The translations under genes and the position numbers were made by a program. A stretch of DNA of 39,394 bases from Candidatus Methanomethylophilaceae archaeon (GTDB lineage: Archaea > Thermoplasmatota > Thermoplasmata > Methanomassiliicoccales > Methanomethylophilaceae): the NCBI GenBank assembly GCA_023230065.1, contig JALNYB010000005.1:1-39394 (forward strand). The letters are read 5' to 3'. Under the pieces are notes generated by a model. That model saw only the letters and a program-made list of their open reading frames with translations. It made no database searches and was not told the origin of the DNA. This document shows positions 25,929 through 35,587 of the stretch, piece after piece. Every line of letters begins with the position of its first letter. Position 1 is the stretch's first letter.

Positions 25929-28244
25929 TTATTCTTTGTTTTTGAGTTCTCTAAGGCCTCTGAGAATGATCCTTTGCTCTGCAGATGCTATGCTTCTCTT
26001 GGTCTTTATAAAGGTGTCAGGGTTCAGTGAGATGTAGTCGATTCCCTCTTCAACGAGGAATTCGGCGAATTCAGGGTACACGGAAGGCCCCTGTCCGCAG
26101 ATGCTGACGGTCTTTCCGTTCCTGTGTGCCACTTTTATCAATTGAGAGATGGCTGCTTTTACACCAGGATTCCTTTCATCGAAGTATCCCATTTTTCCAA
26201 GGATATCGGAATCACGGTCGCACCCCATTACGAGTTGGGTCAGATCGTTGGATCCGATCGAGAACGCATCACAATATTTGCAGAACTCTTCAGCCATGAA
26301 TATGTTGACTGGGATCTCAGCCATGAAGTACAATTTGAGATCTAAACCTCTCTTTAGTCCGACACTATTCATCATTTCAGTGATCTGTTCTATTTCGAAG
26401 ATGGTTCTGACGAATGGAAGCATGATGTGGACATTTTTCAGTCCGAATTCGTTCCTGACCTTTTTGATGGCCTTTAGCTCGCACATGAAGGCTTCTCTAT
26501 AATTTTCGGAGATGTATCTTGAACAACCTCTCCATCCGATCATAGGGTTATCTTCATTCGGTTCGTAATCCGATCCGCCTTTCATATCACGGTATTCGTT
26601 AGTTTTGAAGTCAGATGTTCTGAGTGTGACAGGTCTGGGGTAGAATGCTCTTGCGACCTTCGCAATACCGTCTGCCAATTTTTCGATGAGTTCTTGTGAG
26701 CGCCCCTCTTCGATGACTGCACACGGGTGTTCTCCTACATAGTTGGTGAAAAGGAATTCGGATCTCATGAGTCCGACACCGTCACAGGGGAGTTTCGCGA
26801 TTTCTTCTGCTTTGGTAGGCATACTCATGTTCACAAGTACCTTTGTTCCTGTGATCGGAACGGATTCATAGCAAACTGAAGAAACGCTTTCAGCTTTCGA
26901 TGCTGCGGATTCTTTTTTCTTTATGTTTCCTTTGTAAACGATACCGGTGGTTCCGTCAACTGTGATTATTTCACCGTTCTTGAGCGTCTCAGTCGCGGTT
27001 CCTGTACCTACGACACAAGGTGTTCCCAGCTCTCTCGAGATGATCGCCGCGTGACAGGTCATCCCTCCTTCATCTGTGACGATAGCTACTGATCTGCTCA
27101 TAGCGGGGACCATGTCAGGCATGGTCATCCTGGTAACAAGGACATCTCCGTCTTTGACAACATCCAAACTCATGGATTCGTCGTAAATGCAAACAGTTCC
27201 GGTAGTAAGTCCGGGGCTGGCTCCTAATCCAGTAAGGATAACATTCTCTCCGGAAGCTTCGGTGCCAGCTGTTTCACTGGATGAGCTTCCGACAGCTGTG
27301 ATGGGTCTGGCCTGAACAAGGTATGATTTTCCATCTTCTATGCACCATTCCATGTCCATTGGTTTCTGATAGTGTATCTCTACCTGGCGGCCGATCTCTG
27401 CGATCTCGAGGATACGGGCATCATCGATCTTCTGCTTGTTCTCGCTGCTTGCAGGAATATCGATCTTTACACATCCGCCGTCTGGGCCTCTGATGTATTT
27501 CCATTTTTGAGTGGATATTCTTTTCTTGGCAATCGACATTTTGGTCTTGTCTATAATGTATGTATCAGGTGTGACTTCTCCGCCGACAATAGCCTCTCCG
27601 AGGCCGTATCCGGCTTCGATGATGATATTTTTAGCTCCGTTGTGGGGATCGATAGTGAACATTATACCGGAAAATTCCGAGTTGACCATTCTCTGTACGA
27701 CAACTGCTAATTTTACATCATAGTGTGAATACCCCTGTTTTTCACGGTATGATATCGCCCTTGCTGTGAAAAGCGATGACCAGCATTTTCTGATCTTATC
27801 ATAAAGATCTGCTTCGCCTTTGACATTGAGATATGTTTCCTGTTGTCCTGCAAAGCTCGCATCAGGAAGGTCCTCTGCTGTTGCACTTGATCTTACTGCG
27901 ACGAACCCGTTCTTGCCTTTGGGCATTAGGATATTGTAGTTGGAAACGATCTCTTTTTTGAGATCATTAGGTATTTCGCAGGTTTCGAAAAGTTTTCTTA
28001 TGCGTTTTGATGCGTCGGTGAGTGTTTGATCTGATGATTTGTCAATACTTTTGAGCTCGTTTTCGATTTTGTTCATTATATTGCATTTGTTCAAAAAGTA
28101 ATCATACGCTACGGTAGTGAGAACGAATGCCCCTGGAACAGGGAAACCGGCAGAAGTAAGCTCACCGAGGTTAGCTCCTTTTCCGCCTACATAAGGTACA
28201 TCTTCTACGCGTAGTTCATTGACATCTACTATCTTCTTATCCAT
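25929..28244 (-). CDS. ppsA: Phosphoenolpyruvate synthase
   Basis: Converts pyruvate, ATP and water to PEP, AMP and phosphate; the gluconeogenic entry step. The chain (771 aa) has the N-terminal ATP-grasp domain (VPYVGGKGANLGELTSAGFP, VRSSATAEDLPDASFAGQQE). The swivelling phosphohistidine domain has TDEGGMTCHAAIISRELGTP, where His of CHAAI is phosphorylated. The C-terminal PEP/pyruvate barrel shows GLMRSEFLF, IGSNDLTQL and CGQGPS with the catalytic cysteine. An ATG at 28304 would add 20 residues, but a TATA box at 28321-28330 puts the likely transcript start near 28300, so I chose the ATG at 28244. It diverges from the por operon that makes its substrate. Confidence 0.95.
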   Translation of the reverse strand: MDKKIVDVNELRVEDVPYVGGKGANLGELTSAGFPVPGAFVLTTVAYDYFLNKCNIMNKIENELKSIDKSSDQTLTDASKRIRKLFETCEIPNDLKKEIVSNYNILMPKGKNGFVAVRSSATAEDLPDASFAGQQETYLNVKGEADLYDKIRKCWSSLFTARAISYREKQGYSHYDVKLAVVVQRMVNSEFSGIMFTIDPHNGAKNIIIEAGYGLGEAIVGGEVTPDTYIIDKTKMSIAKKRISTQKWKYIRGPDGGCVKIDIPASSENKQKIDDARILEIAEIGRQVEIHYQKPMDMEWCIEDGKSYLVQARPITAVGSSSSETAGTEASGENVILTGLGASPGLTTGTVCIYDESMSLDVVKDGDVLVTRMTMPDMVPAMSRSVAIVTDEGGMTCHAAIISRELGTPCVVGTGTATETLKNGEIITVDGTTGIVYKGNIKKKESAASKAESVSSVCYESVPITGTKVLVNMSMPTKAEEIAKLPCDGVGLMRSEFLFTNYVGEHPCAVIEEGRSQELIEKLADGIAKVARAFYPRPVTLRTSDFKTNEYRDMKGGSDYEPNEDNPMIGWRGCSRYISENYREAFMCELKAIKKVRNEFGLKNVHIMLPFVRTIFEIEQITEMMNSVGLKRGLDLKLYFMAEIPVNIFMAEEFCKYCDAFSIGSNDLTQLVMGCDRDSDILGKMGYFDERNPGVKAAISQLIKVAHRNGKTVSICGQGPSVYPEFAEFLVEEGIDYISLNPDTFIKTKRSIASAEQRIILRGLRELKNKE

Positions 28245-28320
28245 GGAAATCCCGTTCTTGGAAGAAGTTTGTGAGTGCAAGGACCATGCCTCTACTCTTT
28301 CCATATCTGTATAGGGTTCT

Positions 28321-28330
28321 TTATAATATT
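28321..28330 (-). promoter_or_regulatory. Putative ppsA box A
   Basis: TTATAATATT on the plus strand reads AATATTATAA on the minus strand. With transcription starting about 25 nt downstream it gives a leader of about 50 nt before the ATG at 28244. Confidence 0.45.
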
Positions 28331-28502
28331 CTTTCTCAGACTAACAAAAATAATTGTAGCATATTTTTTGCGAATATGATGTTGATATCTCTTCGAAAAG
28401 CGGAGAATTTGTTACGTTATTCGTATAAACATTGCATTTTTTCTCTGTTTTAATCTATTTTACAATTAAAATCTGTGATATTTGTACTGTTGTGCACACA
28501 AG

Positions 28503-28512
28503 CATTTAAATC
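28503..28512 (+). promoter_or_regulatory. Putative por operon box A
   Basis: CATTTAAATC centred about 40 nt before the porG ATG (28547) is a good archaeal TATA element. Initiation about 25 nt downstream would give a leader of roughly 10-15 nt. The rest of the interval between ppsA and porG (28245-28502) is AT-rich with no gene seen. Confidence 0.5.
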
Positions 28513-28546
28513 AGATATTATTATTCTGTACTTTAGTTGGTTCATC

Positions 28547-29104
28547 ATGGACACAGAAATATGTTGGCACGGAAGAGGTGGTCAAGGAGTCGTTACTGCA
28601 AACGAAATCCTCGCGGAGACTGCTATCTACGCCGGAAAATATGTAAAAGCATTCCCGGAATTCGGACCAGAGAGGATGGGAGCGCCTATCAGAGCATTTG
28701 CAAGGATATCTGAAGAGCCCATCAGGGTGCATACTCAGGTTTATGAGCCCGATATCGTCATCGTCATCGATCCGTCACTAATCGGAAAAGTGGATGTCGC
28801 AAAGGGACTCAAAAAGGGCGGATTCATACTCGCTAATTATCCTGGAACTCCAGAAGAACTCCAGAAAGCCATCGGTACAACAGCAAAATGCTATGCTGTC
28901 GATGCAACCAAGATTTCTACAGAAGAGATCGGAAGGCCAATGGCCAATACCTCTATGTTGGGAGCACTTGTCAAAGTTCGTCCCATAATCTCCTACGGAG
29001 AGCTTGAGGATCATATAACAACCAAGTTCACAGGAAAACTTTCCGATAAGATGATTGTAAAGAACCTTTCAGCTCTCAAGAGAGCATATGAGGAGGTACA
29101 GTAA
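28547..29104 (+). CDS. porG: Pyruvate:ferredoxin oxidoreductase, gamma subunit
   Basis: Gamma subunit (185 aa) of the heterotetrameric 2-oxoacid:ferredoxin oxidoreductase. It opens with ICWHGRGGQGVVTANEILAE, the hallmark of the gamma/KorG domain, and has KAFPEFGPERMGAPIRAFAR. It is the first of four contiguous genes in the archaeal order G-D-A-B. An in-frame ATG at 28475 would add a hydrophobic, non-conserved stretch upstream of the TATA box, so I chose 28547. The enzyme interconverts acetyl-CoA plus CO2 and pyruvate with reduced ferredoxin. In a methanogen it would run in the anabolic direction toward the divergent ppsA. Confidence 0.95.
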   Translation: MDTEICWHGRGGQGVVTANEILAETAIYAGKYVKAFPEFGPERMGAPIRAFARISEEPIRVHTQVYEPDIVIVIDPSLIGKVDVAKGLKKGGFILANYPGTPEELQKAIGTTAKCYAVDATKISTEEIGRPMANTSMLGALVKVRPIISYGELEDHITTKFTGKLSDKMIVKNLSALKRAYEEVQ

Positions 29105-29386
29105 ATGGTCAATATTGCAAATTATAATGATCTGGTAGTTGGAGACCGTGTTATTGAAGCCGGAAATTCCGAGAACTTCCAAACAGGAGATTGGAGAAGC
29201 CTAATTCCAGTTATAGATATAGATAAGTGTATTGATTGTTTCACGTGTTGGATCTACTGTCCAGATGATTGCATCATTATCAAGGACGATATGATTGTAG
29301 GCATCAAGGCAACCCACTGTAAGGGTTGCGGAATTTGTGCTAAAGCATGTCCTAAGAAAGCGATCACAATGACTCCGGAGGAGTAA
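29105..29386 (+). CDS. porD: Pyruvate:ferredoxin oxidoreductase, delta subunit
   Basis: A 93-aa ferredoxin-like subunit that carries two 4Fe-4S clusters and passes electrons between the TPP site and external ferredoxin. The cysteine motifs are CIDCFTCWIYCPDDC and CKGCGICAKACPKKA. The upstream segment FQTGDWRSLIPVIDIDKC is typical of PorD. It begins directly after the porG stop, with GAGGTA as ribosome binding site inside the end of porG. Confidence 0.96.
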   Translation: MVNIANYNDLVVGDRVIEAGNSENFQTGDWRSLIPVIDIDKCIDCFTCWIYCPDDCIIIKDDMIVGIKATHCKGCGICAKACPKKAITMTPEE

Positions 29387-29388
29387 AT

Positions 29389-30567
29389 ATGACAATGCCG
29401 AAGAAACATAGCGATCTCGCTATTAACGGAGATAACGCAGTTGCACTTGCATGGAAGCAGATCGATCCCGATGTCTGTGCTGCATATCCCATAACGCCTC
29501 AGACAATTATCGTCGAGAAGTTTGCAGAGTACATTGCAGATGGAGAAGTAACAACAGAATTCGTCTGCGTAGAATCAGAGCACAGCGCTCTGACTCTCTG
29601 TACAACATCATGTTCCGCAGGAGCAAGGACTTTCACAGCAACAGCGTCACAGGGTCTTGCATACATGTGGGAGATGCTTCCGATCACATCATCGATGAGA
29701 GTACCTGTCATCATGGCTGTTGCAAACAGGGCTGTCAGCGGACCTATCAATATCAACAATGATCATGGAGATGTCATGTCTGCAAGAGATTGCGGATGGC
29801 TCACCCTGTTCTCAGAGAATGTTCAACAGGCATATGATATGTCTATCATTGCACCGAGGATCGCAGAGCATCCGGATGTTCAGCTTCCTTGCCTTGTCAA
29901 TCTGGATGGTTTCATACTCACTCATGCAATCGAGAGGATGACGCCGATCGACACGCAGATCGTTAAGAAGTTTGTCGGAGAGTTCAAACCTATGCATCCT
30001 CTGCTTGATGTCAAGCATCCAGTATCGCACAATCTGATGGATGGACCATTGTTCTATTTCCCGCATAAGTACCAGATGGTGCAGGCAATGAACAATGCAC
30101 TCAAGGTAGCAAAGGATGTTTTCAAAGAGTTCGCAGAGATCTCTGGAAGGGAATATCATCTAGTCGAAGAATACATGTGTGAAGATGCAGAAAGCATCGC
30201 TATCGTTCTCGGTTCATCTTTCGGAACAATGAAAGAAGCCGTCGATCAATTGCGCAGAGAGGGAATGAAGGTAGGAGTCGCAATGCCTCGTGTATTCAGG
30301 CCGTGGCCTATCGAAGATCTTGCAAAGCTCATGAAGGGAAAGAAGTCCGTCATCGTGATGGATAGGCATCTCAGTGTTGGAGCTTATGGGCCAATGTTCC
30401 CCGAAGTATGTGCAGCAGCGTTAGAAAATAAGGATGTTCCAAAGATGTATAATTTCATTTATGGACTCGGAGGGGCAGACACAATGGTATCTGACTTCAT
30501 GAGCGTTTTCAAGGATGTCAAAGATGGAAGAGCAACCAGGATCAATTATCTGGGGGTGAAGCAATGA
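29389..30567 (+). CDS. porA: Pyruvate:ferredoxin oxidoreductase, alpha subunit
   Basis: Alpha subunit (392 aa) providing the pyrimidine-binding part of the TPP site. Recognisable are AAYPITPQTIIVEKFAEY, CVESEHSALTLCTTSCSAGA and RTFTATASQGLAYMWEML. NRAVSGPININNDHGDVMSA is the PorA-type substrate loop that favours pyruvate over branched-chain or 2-oxoglutarate oxidoreductases. A strong GGAGG precedes the ATG. It overlaps porB by 4 nt (ATGA). Confidence 0.96.
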   Translation: MTMPKKHSDLAINGDNAVALAWKQIDPDVCAAYPITPQTIIVEKFAEYIADGEVTTEFVCVESEHSALTLCTTSCSAGARTFTATASQGLAYMWEMLPITSSMRVPVIMAVANRAVSGPININNDHGDVMSARDCGWLTLFSENVQQAYDMSIIAPRIAEHPDVQLPCLVNLDGFILTHAIERMTPIDTQIVKKFVGEFKPMHPLLDVKHPVSHNLMDGPLFYFPHKYQMVQAMNNALKVAKDVFKEFAEISGREYHLVEEYMCEDAESIAIVLGSSFGTMKEAVDQLRREGMKVGVAMPRVFRPWPIEDLAKLMKGKKSVIVMDRHLSVGAYGPMFPEVCAAALENKDVPKMYNFIYGLGGADTMVSDFMSVFKDVKDGRATRINYLGVKQ

Positions 30568-31514
30568 GTACAATGTCACTCAAAGATCTCAACAAGATAC
30601 CAGTAAGGCTCGCAAGCGGACATAGGCTCTGTGCAGGATGCGGAGAGTCTATCATCGCAAGGCAGATTCTTATGGGAACAGAGAAGGATGTCGTCGTTAC
30701 ATGCTCTACAGGATGTTTCGAGGTCTCAACAACTATCTTCCCATATACCTCATGGAAGGTTCCGTATGTTCACACGGCATTTGGAAACGGAGCTGCAACA
30801 TGTGCAGGTGTCGAGACAGCATACAAGGCACTTCTTAAACAGGGAAAGGTCAAGGAAGATATCAGATTCGTTAACTTCGCCGGAGACGGTGCAACATATG
30901 ATATCGGACTTCAGGCACTTTCTGGTGCAATGGAAAGAGGACACAATATGTTGTTCGTTTGTCTCAACAACGAGGCATACATGAATACTGGTATTCAGAG
31001 ATCCAGTGCAACAGGATTCGGAGCATCTACCACAACATCGTGGGCAGGAAGCGTTTCGGCAGGAAAGAAAGAATTCCCTAAGGATATGACAGCGATCATT
31101 GCCGCACACGGAGTTCCTTTCGCAGCACAGACTGCACCTCATGCCTGGAGAGACATGATTACAAAATCACAGAAGGCATTCGAATGCGGAGGCCCCTCAT
31201 TCATCAATGCGATCTCTCCATGTCCAAGAGGATGGAGATTTGCACCTGAGGAGACAATCAACATCTCAAAGCTTGCAGTCGAGACTTGCATATGGCCTCT
31301 CTACGAGGTAGAGAACGGAACCGATTATACCCTATCTGCTGAGAGTATGAGGATTGCCGAAGGCAAGGTAGAGAAGAAGCCAGTAACCGATTGGATCGAT
31401 TCACAGGGCAGATATAAGCATCTCAAGAATGAGAAGTGGGAACCTGTTGTAGAGAAGCTTCAGAAAGAGAACGACAGAAAGTGGGCATCACTTCTGAAAC
31501 TCTGCGACCTTTAA
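30564..31514 (+). CDS. porB: Pyruvate:ferredoxin oxidoreductase, beta subunit
   Basis: Beta subunit (316 aa) that binds the TPP pyrophosphate and one 4Fe-4S cluster. It shows RLCAGCGESIIARQ with the first two cluster cysteines, the TPP motif FAGDGATYDIGLQALSG and LNNEAYMNTGIQRSSATG. A further cysteine is near CPRGWRF. It is translationally coupled to porA through the ATGA overlap, with GGGGTGA as ribosome binding site. A clear hairpin and T-tract follow the stop, so it is the last gene of the por operon. Confidence 0.96.
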   Translation: MSTMSLKDLNKIPVRLASGHRLCAGCGESIIARQILMGTEKDVVVTCSTGCFEVSTTIFPYTSWKVPYVHTAFGNGAATCAGVETAYKALLKQGKVKEDIRFVNFAGDGATYDIGLQALSGAMERGHNMLFVCLNNEAYMNTGIQRSSATGFGASTTTSWAGSVSAGKKEFPKDMTAIIAAHGVPFAAQTAPHAWRDMITKSQKAFECGGPSFINAISPCPRGWRFAPEETINISKLAVETCIWPLYEVENGTDYTLSAESMRIAEGKVEKKPVTDWIDSQGRYKHLKNEKWEPVVEKLQKENDRKWASLLKLCDL

Positions 31515-31522
31515 GATCAAAC

Positions 31523-31541
31523 AGAGGGGTAGAACCCCTCT
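31523..31541 (+). terminator. Terminator of the por operon
   Basis: AGAGGGG and CCCCTCT form a perfect 7-bp stem with a 5-nt loop, nine bases after the porB stop, followed by TTTATATTATTTTT. Confidence 0.8.
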
Positions 31542-31729
31542 TTATATTATTTTTCAAATTTGATATTTTTTAGTAAGTACTACTCGACGCAAGCATTTTC
31601 TTTTTTCTCGCGCTTCGATACCATCGATAAATTATACGATGTTCTGTGAAAAATTCTTATTATAAAGATTATGGAAACGAGTGTAAAGAATCTGGTATCT
31701 TGCAAATTTAGTAGTATATAAGTATCCCA

Positions 31730-31759
31730 AAGCCGAGCAGCCCAAGGGGTGCCCGGCTT
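31730..31759 (-). terminator. Terminator-like hairpin of acs
   Basis: AAGCCG (31730-31735) pairs with CGGCTT (31754-31759), with further interior pairing (GCA with TGC, and CCC with GGG around an AA loop) interrupted by mismatches. It lies nine bases past the acs stop on the leftward transcript. Confidence 0.6.
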
Positions 31760-31767
31760 CGGGGAGT

Positions 31768-33666
31768 TTATTCTTCTAATGTCGAGATGTCGCCAGGATC
31801 CATGCCTAGTTCCTTTGCCTTTAGGACCCGGCGCATGATCTTACCGCTGCGGGTCTTCGGAAGGTTATCGACAAACTCAATCTCGTGCGGGACGGCAATG
31901 GGTCCGAGCGTCATTCTGACGTGATAGATGAGATCCTGTGCGAGTTTTTCGCTGGGGTTATTTCCCACCCGCAGGATAACAAATGCCTTGATCGAGTTCC
32001 CCTTCAATGGGTCTGGCTTGCCGATCACGGCGGCCTCTGCCACAGCATGGTGGGAGACAAGGGCGCTTTCCACTTCTGCAGTTCCTATATTGTGGCCGGC
32101 GATAATGATTATATCGTCAGAACGTCCGAGTACCATTATGTATCCGTCTTCTCCTTTCACAGCGAGATCGCCTGCCGTATAGCAGCCCTCAATGGTTTCC
32201 CAGTATTTCCTGTACCGTTCGTCGTTATTGTATACTGTACGGAACATAGCTGGCCAGGGGGTACGGATCACTAGGAAGCCGCCGGTTCCAGGTGCTACTG
32301 ATTTCCCGTTCTTATCCACGACATCTGCGATGACGCCCGGTATAGCCTTTCCGGCAAATCCGGGACGCATTGGTTCTCCTACCATGGTGGTGATCATATG
32401 CATTCCTGTTTCTGTTTGCCACCAGGTATCAACGATCGGACACCGGTCCTTACCGATGGCGTGGTGGTACCATACGAAAGCCTCAGGGTTCAGAGGCTCA
32501 CCGACGGATCCGATGATACGCAGTGAACTCAGATCGTACTTGTTTGGCCACTCTTCTCCTATCTTCATGAATGTACGGATTGCAGTCGGAGCGGTATAGA
32601 AGACATTGATCTTCTGTTCCTCTATCAGTTTCCACCAGATGCCCGGATCCGGATAGTCTGGTGCCATCTCGGTTATAAAAACCGTGGCGCCGACAGATAA
32701 TGGACCATAGACGATGTAACTGTGCCCGGTGATCCAGCCGGAATCTGCTGTGCACCAATAAATGTCGTCCTCTTTCAGATCGAAGACGAATTTGGCCGTG
32801 TAGTAGGTACCAACCATGTAGCCTGCGCTTGTGTGCACGATGCCTTTGGGCATCCCAGTGGAACCGCTTGTATATAGCATGAACAGTGGATCCTCTGCAT
32901 CCATCACCTCTGGCTCACATTTTGACGACATGCCCTCCATGAGACCATAGAAGTCTATCTCGAAGTCAGACCTGATCTCTATCGGGGGTTCCTTTCTTCT
33001 CCTGTAGACGATGAGATGCTCGACACTCGGAGCGTTGAGGATCGACTCTTGAACGGTTGTGATGAGCGGAATCGCTTTTCCTCTGCGGATGGAGATATCA
33101 GCAGTGATAACAACCTTAGCCTCTGCTTCCTTGATGCGTAGATTCAGAGCAGTCATGCCGAATCCGGCGAAGACCACGTTGTGGACGGCTCCAATCCTTG
33201 CACAGGCAAGCATGGCAATGATCTGTTCAGGTACCATCGGCATGTAGATACAGACTCGGTCGCCTTTTTCCACACCGATCTTCCGGAGACCGTTTGCAAA
33301 GCGACTTACTTCTGAAAGGAGTTTTTGGTATGTGTATATCCTCTCCGTGCCATCTTCTCCCTTCCAGATAAGTGCAACCTTGTTGCGTCTGTGATTCTTC
33401 ACATGGCGATCGAGGCAGTTTGCTGTTATGTTCAGTTTTGCATTCACGAACCACTTAGCGTATGGATATTTCCATTCCTTTACAGAATCCCAAGGTTGTA
33501 TCCATTCGAGATCCTGTGCAATTTTGTTCCAGAAAGCATCAGGATCTTCCAGGAAAGCCTGGTACGCGGTTTCGTAGTCACCTAGCCAGGAATCCATTTT
33601 GTATTCCGGACTGGGAGCATATATGACAGTACTCTCTACTAGTTTGACATTAAAGTCCTCAGCCAT
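31768..33666 (-). CDS. acs: Acetyl-CoA synthetase (AMP-forming)
   Basis: Activates acetate with ATP and CoA to acetyl-CoA through acetyl-AMP. The 632-aa chain has [20 protein letters not shown], the P-loop [20 protein letters not shown], the substrate-pocket [13 protein letters not shown] and the hinge [20 protein letters not shown]. The C-terminal [13 protein letters not shown] holds the adenylation lysine that is often acetylated. Upstream in-frame ATGs (33720, 33708) would add an unconserved N-terminus; [12 protein letters not shown] at 33666 fits Acs proteins better. It lies near por and ppsA, so acetate, acetyl-CoA, pyruvate and PEP are linked in one stretch. A related acyl-CoA synthetase (for example propionyl) cannot be excluded from sequence alone. 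Confidence 0.93.
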   Translation of the reverse strand: MAEDFNVKLVESTVIYAPSPEYKMDSWLGDYETAYQAFLEDPDAFWNKIAQDLEWIQPWDSVKEWKYPYAKWFVNAKLNITANCLDRHVKNHRRNKVALIWKGEDGTERIYTYQKLLSEVSRFANGLRKIGVEKGDRVCIYMPMVPEQIIAMLACARIGAVHNVVFAGFGMTALNLRIKEAEAKVVITADISIRRGKAIPLITTVQESILNAPSVEHLIVYRRRKEPPIEIRSDFEIDFYGLMEGMSSKCEPEVMDAEDPLFMLYTSGSTGMPKGIVHTSAGYMVGTYYTAKFVFDLKEDDIYWCTADSGWITGHSYIVYGPLSVGATVFITEMAPDYPDPGIWWKLIEEQKINVFYTAPTAIRTFMKIGEEWPNKYDLSSLRIIGSVGEPLNPEAFVWYHHAIGKDRCPIVDTWWQTETGMHMITTMVGEPMRPGFAGKAIPGVIADVVDKNGKSVAPGTGGFLVIRTPWPAMFRTVYNNDERYRKYWETIEGCYTAGDLAVKGEDGYIMVLGRSDDIIIIAGHNIGTAEVESALVSHHAVAEAAVIGKPDPLKGNSIKAFVILRVGNNPSEKLAQDLIYHVRMTLGPIAVPHEIEFVDNLPKTRSGKIMRRVLKAKELGMDPGDISTLEE

Positions 33667-33720
33667 ATGGTAATCATCTTTAATATAGTATTTATAGATG
33701 TCGAACATGATATACGACAA

Positions 33721-34528
33721 TTGACGATTAGAATGATAGTATTCGATATGGAGTTAAGATTCAGCTTGGAAAAATTCCCTCGTAGGTTAGAGGATTATGG
33801 AATCGTGATAAAAATAAATCCTAATTGATATCGATGCACACAATGTGAAGAAATTGGGAGTTAAATGAACGGGAATACGATGTGATAATTTTCAAAATCC
33901 ATTTTTTATTATCTTCTGAGAGATGTTTTGTATAATTTTTATATCGTTGGAGATCTTCAAGACTTACTTGTCAAAGATCTAGTTGGGTATGTATTCGGTA
34001 CACGTTATTGTTGCATCATTCAAGCTGTTTGACCTTTTTGTTTCAGATGTATCTGATCTTTATTATTGGATAGATGTAAGCTTTTCTGACTAAGTCTCAG
34101 TAACTTTTTTAATTCCGTATATATTCTAAGAGCCGATGACGACTTTCTTCTGACAATATATGTTACTGCTTATGGTAGAACAATGGAATTAAAATATTCA
34201 TCCTCGGCTCTAGACGCATCTTTCTTTGACATATTTTCAATCCTACACAGATGCTGTCTTTTTCGGGAGAGTATCTGGCATAAGATACTAATGGGATGCA
34301 TTCTTAGTTTCCATTCATTAGATGGGTTCTGAGTTTACGTAAAGTTGCTGGTGTGCTTATTATTATAAAGGTTAGTGCATTGTTTAATAATAATTTGATA
34401 AATTTCGTTTAACAATGAGTATGTTGAAAGGGGAGTGGAATGATGCTATCTTTATTCTTTTTAAGAGCTCATATACAAGACGTTCAGCAATTTATTTGGA
34501 AAGGTGTTTTAACTTTTAACAGACATTA
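33721..34528. other. Gene-poor, AT-rich interval
   Basis: About 800 nt without a credible full gene. It contains a 31-codon open frame (33734-33829) with a plausible amino acid composition ([18 protein letters not shown]) that may be chance or a gene remnant. An 8-bp inverted repeat (AGAGCCGA at 34129-34136 and TCGGCTCT at 34204-34211) encloses 67 nt. TTTTAACTTTTAA at 34507-34519 may be the promoter of the next gene. Confidence 0.5.
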
Positions 34529-34534
34529 TTGAAT

Positions 34535-35587
34535 ATGCACAATAGTGATAGCATTCTGCCCTCCGTCTATGTTGACTACGAATATGGAAAGTTGAAAGAA
34601 GTCATTGTCGGTATACCATACGGCATGAATCCGTCAATAGAAGCATCTTGGTTAGAAGATGCTCTGAAAGTATTAACTCCTGAGGAAGCCGAATATGCTA
34701 GAAAAACATCTGGCCAGATATGGAAAGAGATGATGGATCCGCGTACTGGAAGAACAGAGACTGAAATGCTAGAAGAAGAAAACGAAGAGTTTATAAAAAT
34801 ATTAAAAATGTTGCAAGTAGAAGTATATCGTCCATTCGAGATAACTCCTGAATTCATAAAAACCTATTATGGAAAGGATGTTCTTATAAATGGATATTCG
34901 CAAACATTTCCTCGTGATAATATGGCAATCATAGGCAATAACGTCATTGAATTCAATTTGCGCACCCCTATACGCAAAGTCGACATATCTGGATTTAAAG
35001 ACATATTTAAAAAGAAATGCGATTCGACTGTTAGATGGTTTTCAATGCCACATACAGAATTTCTTAGTTCATTCGATGAAGAAGATACCCCTCATTTGGA
35101 AGGGGGAGATATCCTTGTACTCGGACATACCATACTTGTCGGTAACACATTAAATCCTTCTGTAGGATCTAATAAAGCCGGATGGGAATGGTTAAAAAAC
35201 ATCCTTGGACCCAAATACAATGTAATAAGAATTCCACTGATTGAGAACATATTGCATTTGGACTGTGTACTCTCCATTCCAAGAAATGGTCTTGCGATTG
35301 CCTGTACTGAGGCCTTCATGGATGGCCTTCCTGAGATAATACGCGATTGGGATATTATTCCTGTAACGATTGAAGAAGCTACATTATTGGCAGTAAATGG
35401 AATTCCATTAGATGAAAAAACATACATTATGTCATGGAATGATAAAAATAACAATGACCGTCTTCAAAAAGAACTCGAAAATCGTGGAATAAAGGTTTAT
35501 AAAGTCTATTTTAACACACATAATAATTCGGGTGGATCTTTAAGATGTGCGACACAATCGCTAATCAGATACCGTGCATCAAGATAA
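34535..35587 (+). CDS. Amidinotransferase-family protein (glycine amidinotransferase/deiminase-like)
   Basis: A 350-aa protein of the guanidino-group-modifying (PF02274) superfamily. It has YGKLKEVIVGIPYG at the N-terminus, the SQTFPRD loop and HLEGGDILVLG (the Asp/Glu substrate-binding motif). HLDCVLSIPRNG supplies the catalytic-type His and NSGGSLRCATQSL the nucleophilic-type Cys. Length and GGxLRC context resemble glycine or inosamine amidinotransferases more than arginine deiminase (about 410 aa). Peptidyl-arginine or dimethylarginine hydrolases are other relatives. An in-frame TTG lies six nt upstream; I prefer the ATG at 34535. It stands alone between two 800-nt gene-poor regions and is AT-rich, so acquisition by transfer is possible. 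The substrate is unknown. Confidence 0.82.
   Translation: MHNSDSILPSVYVDYEYGKLKEVIVGIPYGMNPSIEASWLEDALKVLTPEEAEYARKTSGQIWKEMMDPRTGRTETEMLEEENEEFIKILKMLQVEVYRPFEITPEFIKTYYGKDVLINGYSQTFPRDNMAIIGNNVIEFNLRTPIRKVDISGFKDIFKKKCDSTVRWFSMPHTEFLSSFDEEDTPHLEGGDILVLGHTILVGNTLNPSVGSNKAGWEWLKNILGPKYNVIRIPLIENILHLDCVLSIPRNGLAIACTEAFMDGLPEIIRDWDIIPVTIEEATLLAVNGIPLDEKTYIMSWNDKNNNDRLQKELENRGIKVYKVYFNTHNNSGGSLRCATQSLIRYRASR

Noticed and set aside
28245..28304. Twenty-residue N-terminal extension of PpsA
   Set aside because: The likely transcription start given the TATA box at 28321-28330 lies near 28300, and PpsA proteins start close to MDKKIVDVNEL.
28475..28546. Upstream extension of porG starting at 28475
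   Set aside because: It contains the likely TATA box, reads as an unconserved hydrophobic stretch, and porG proteins begin at the ICWHGRGGQG region.
34129..34211. C/D box small RNA
   Set aside because: An ATGACGA box and a CTGA are present, but there is no terminal D box or C'/D' pair in the right places.
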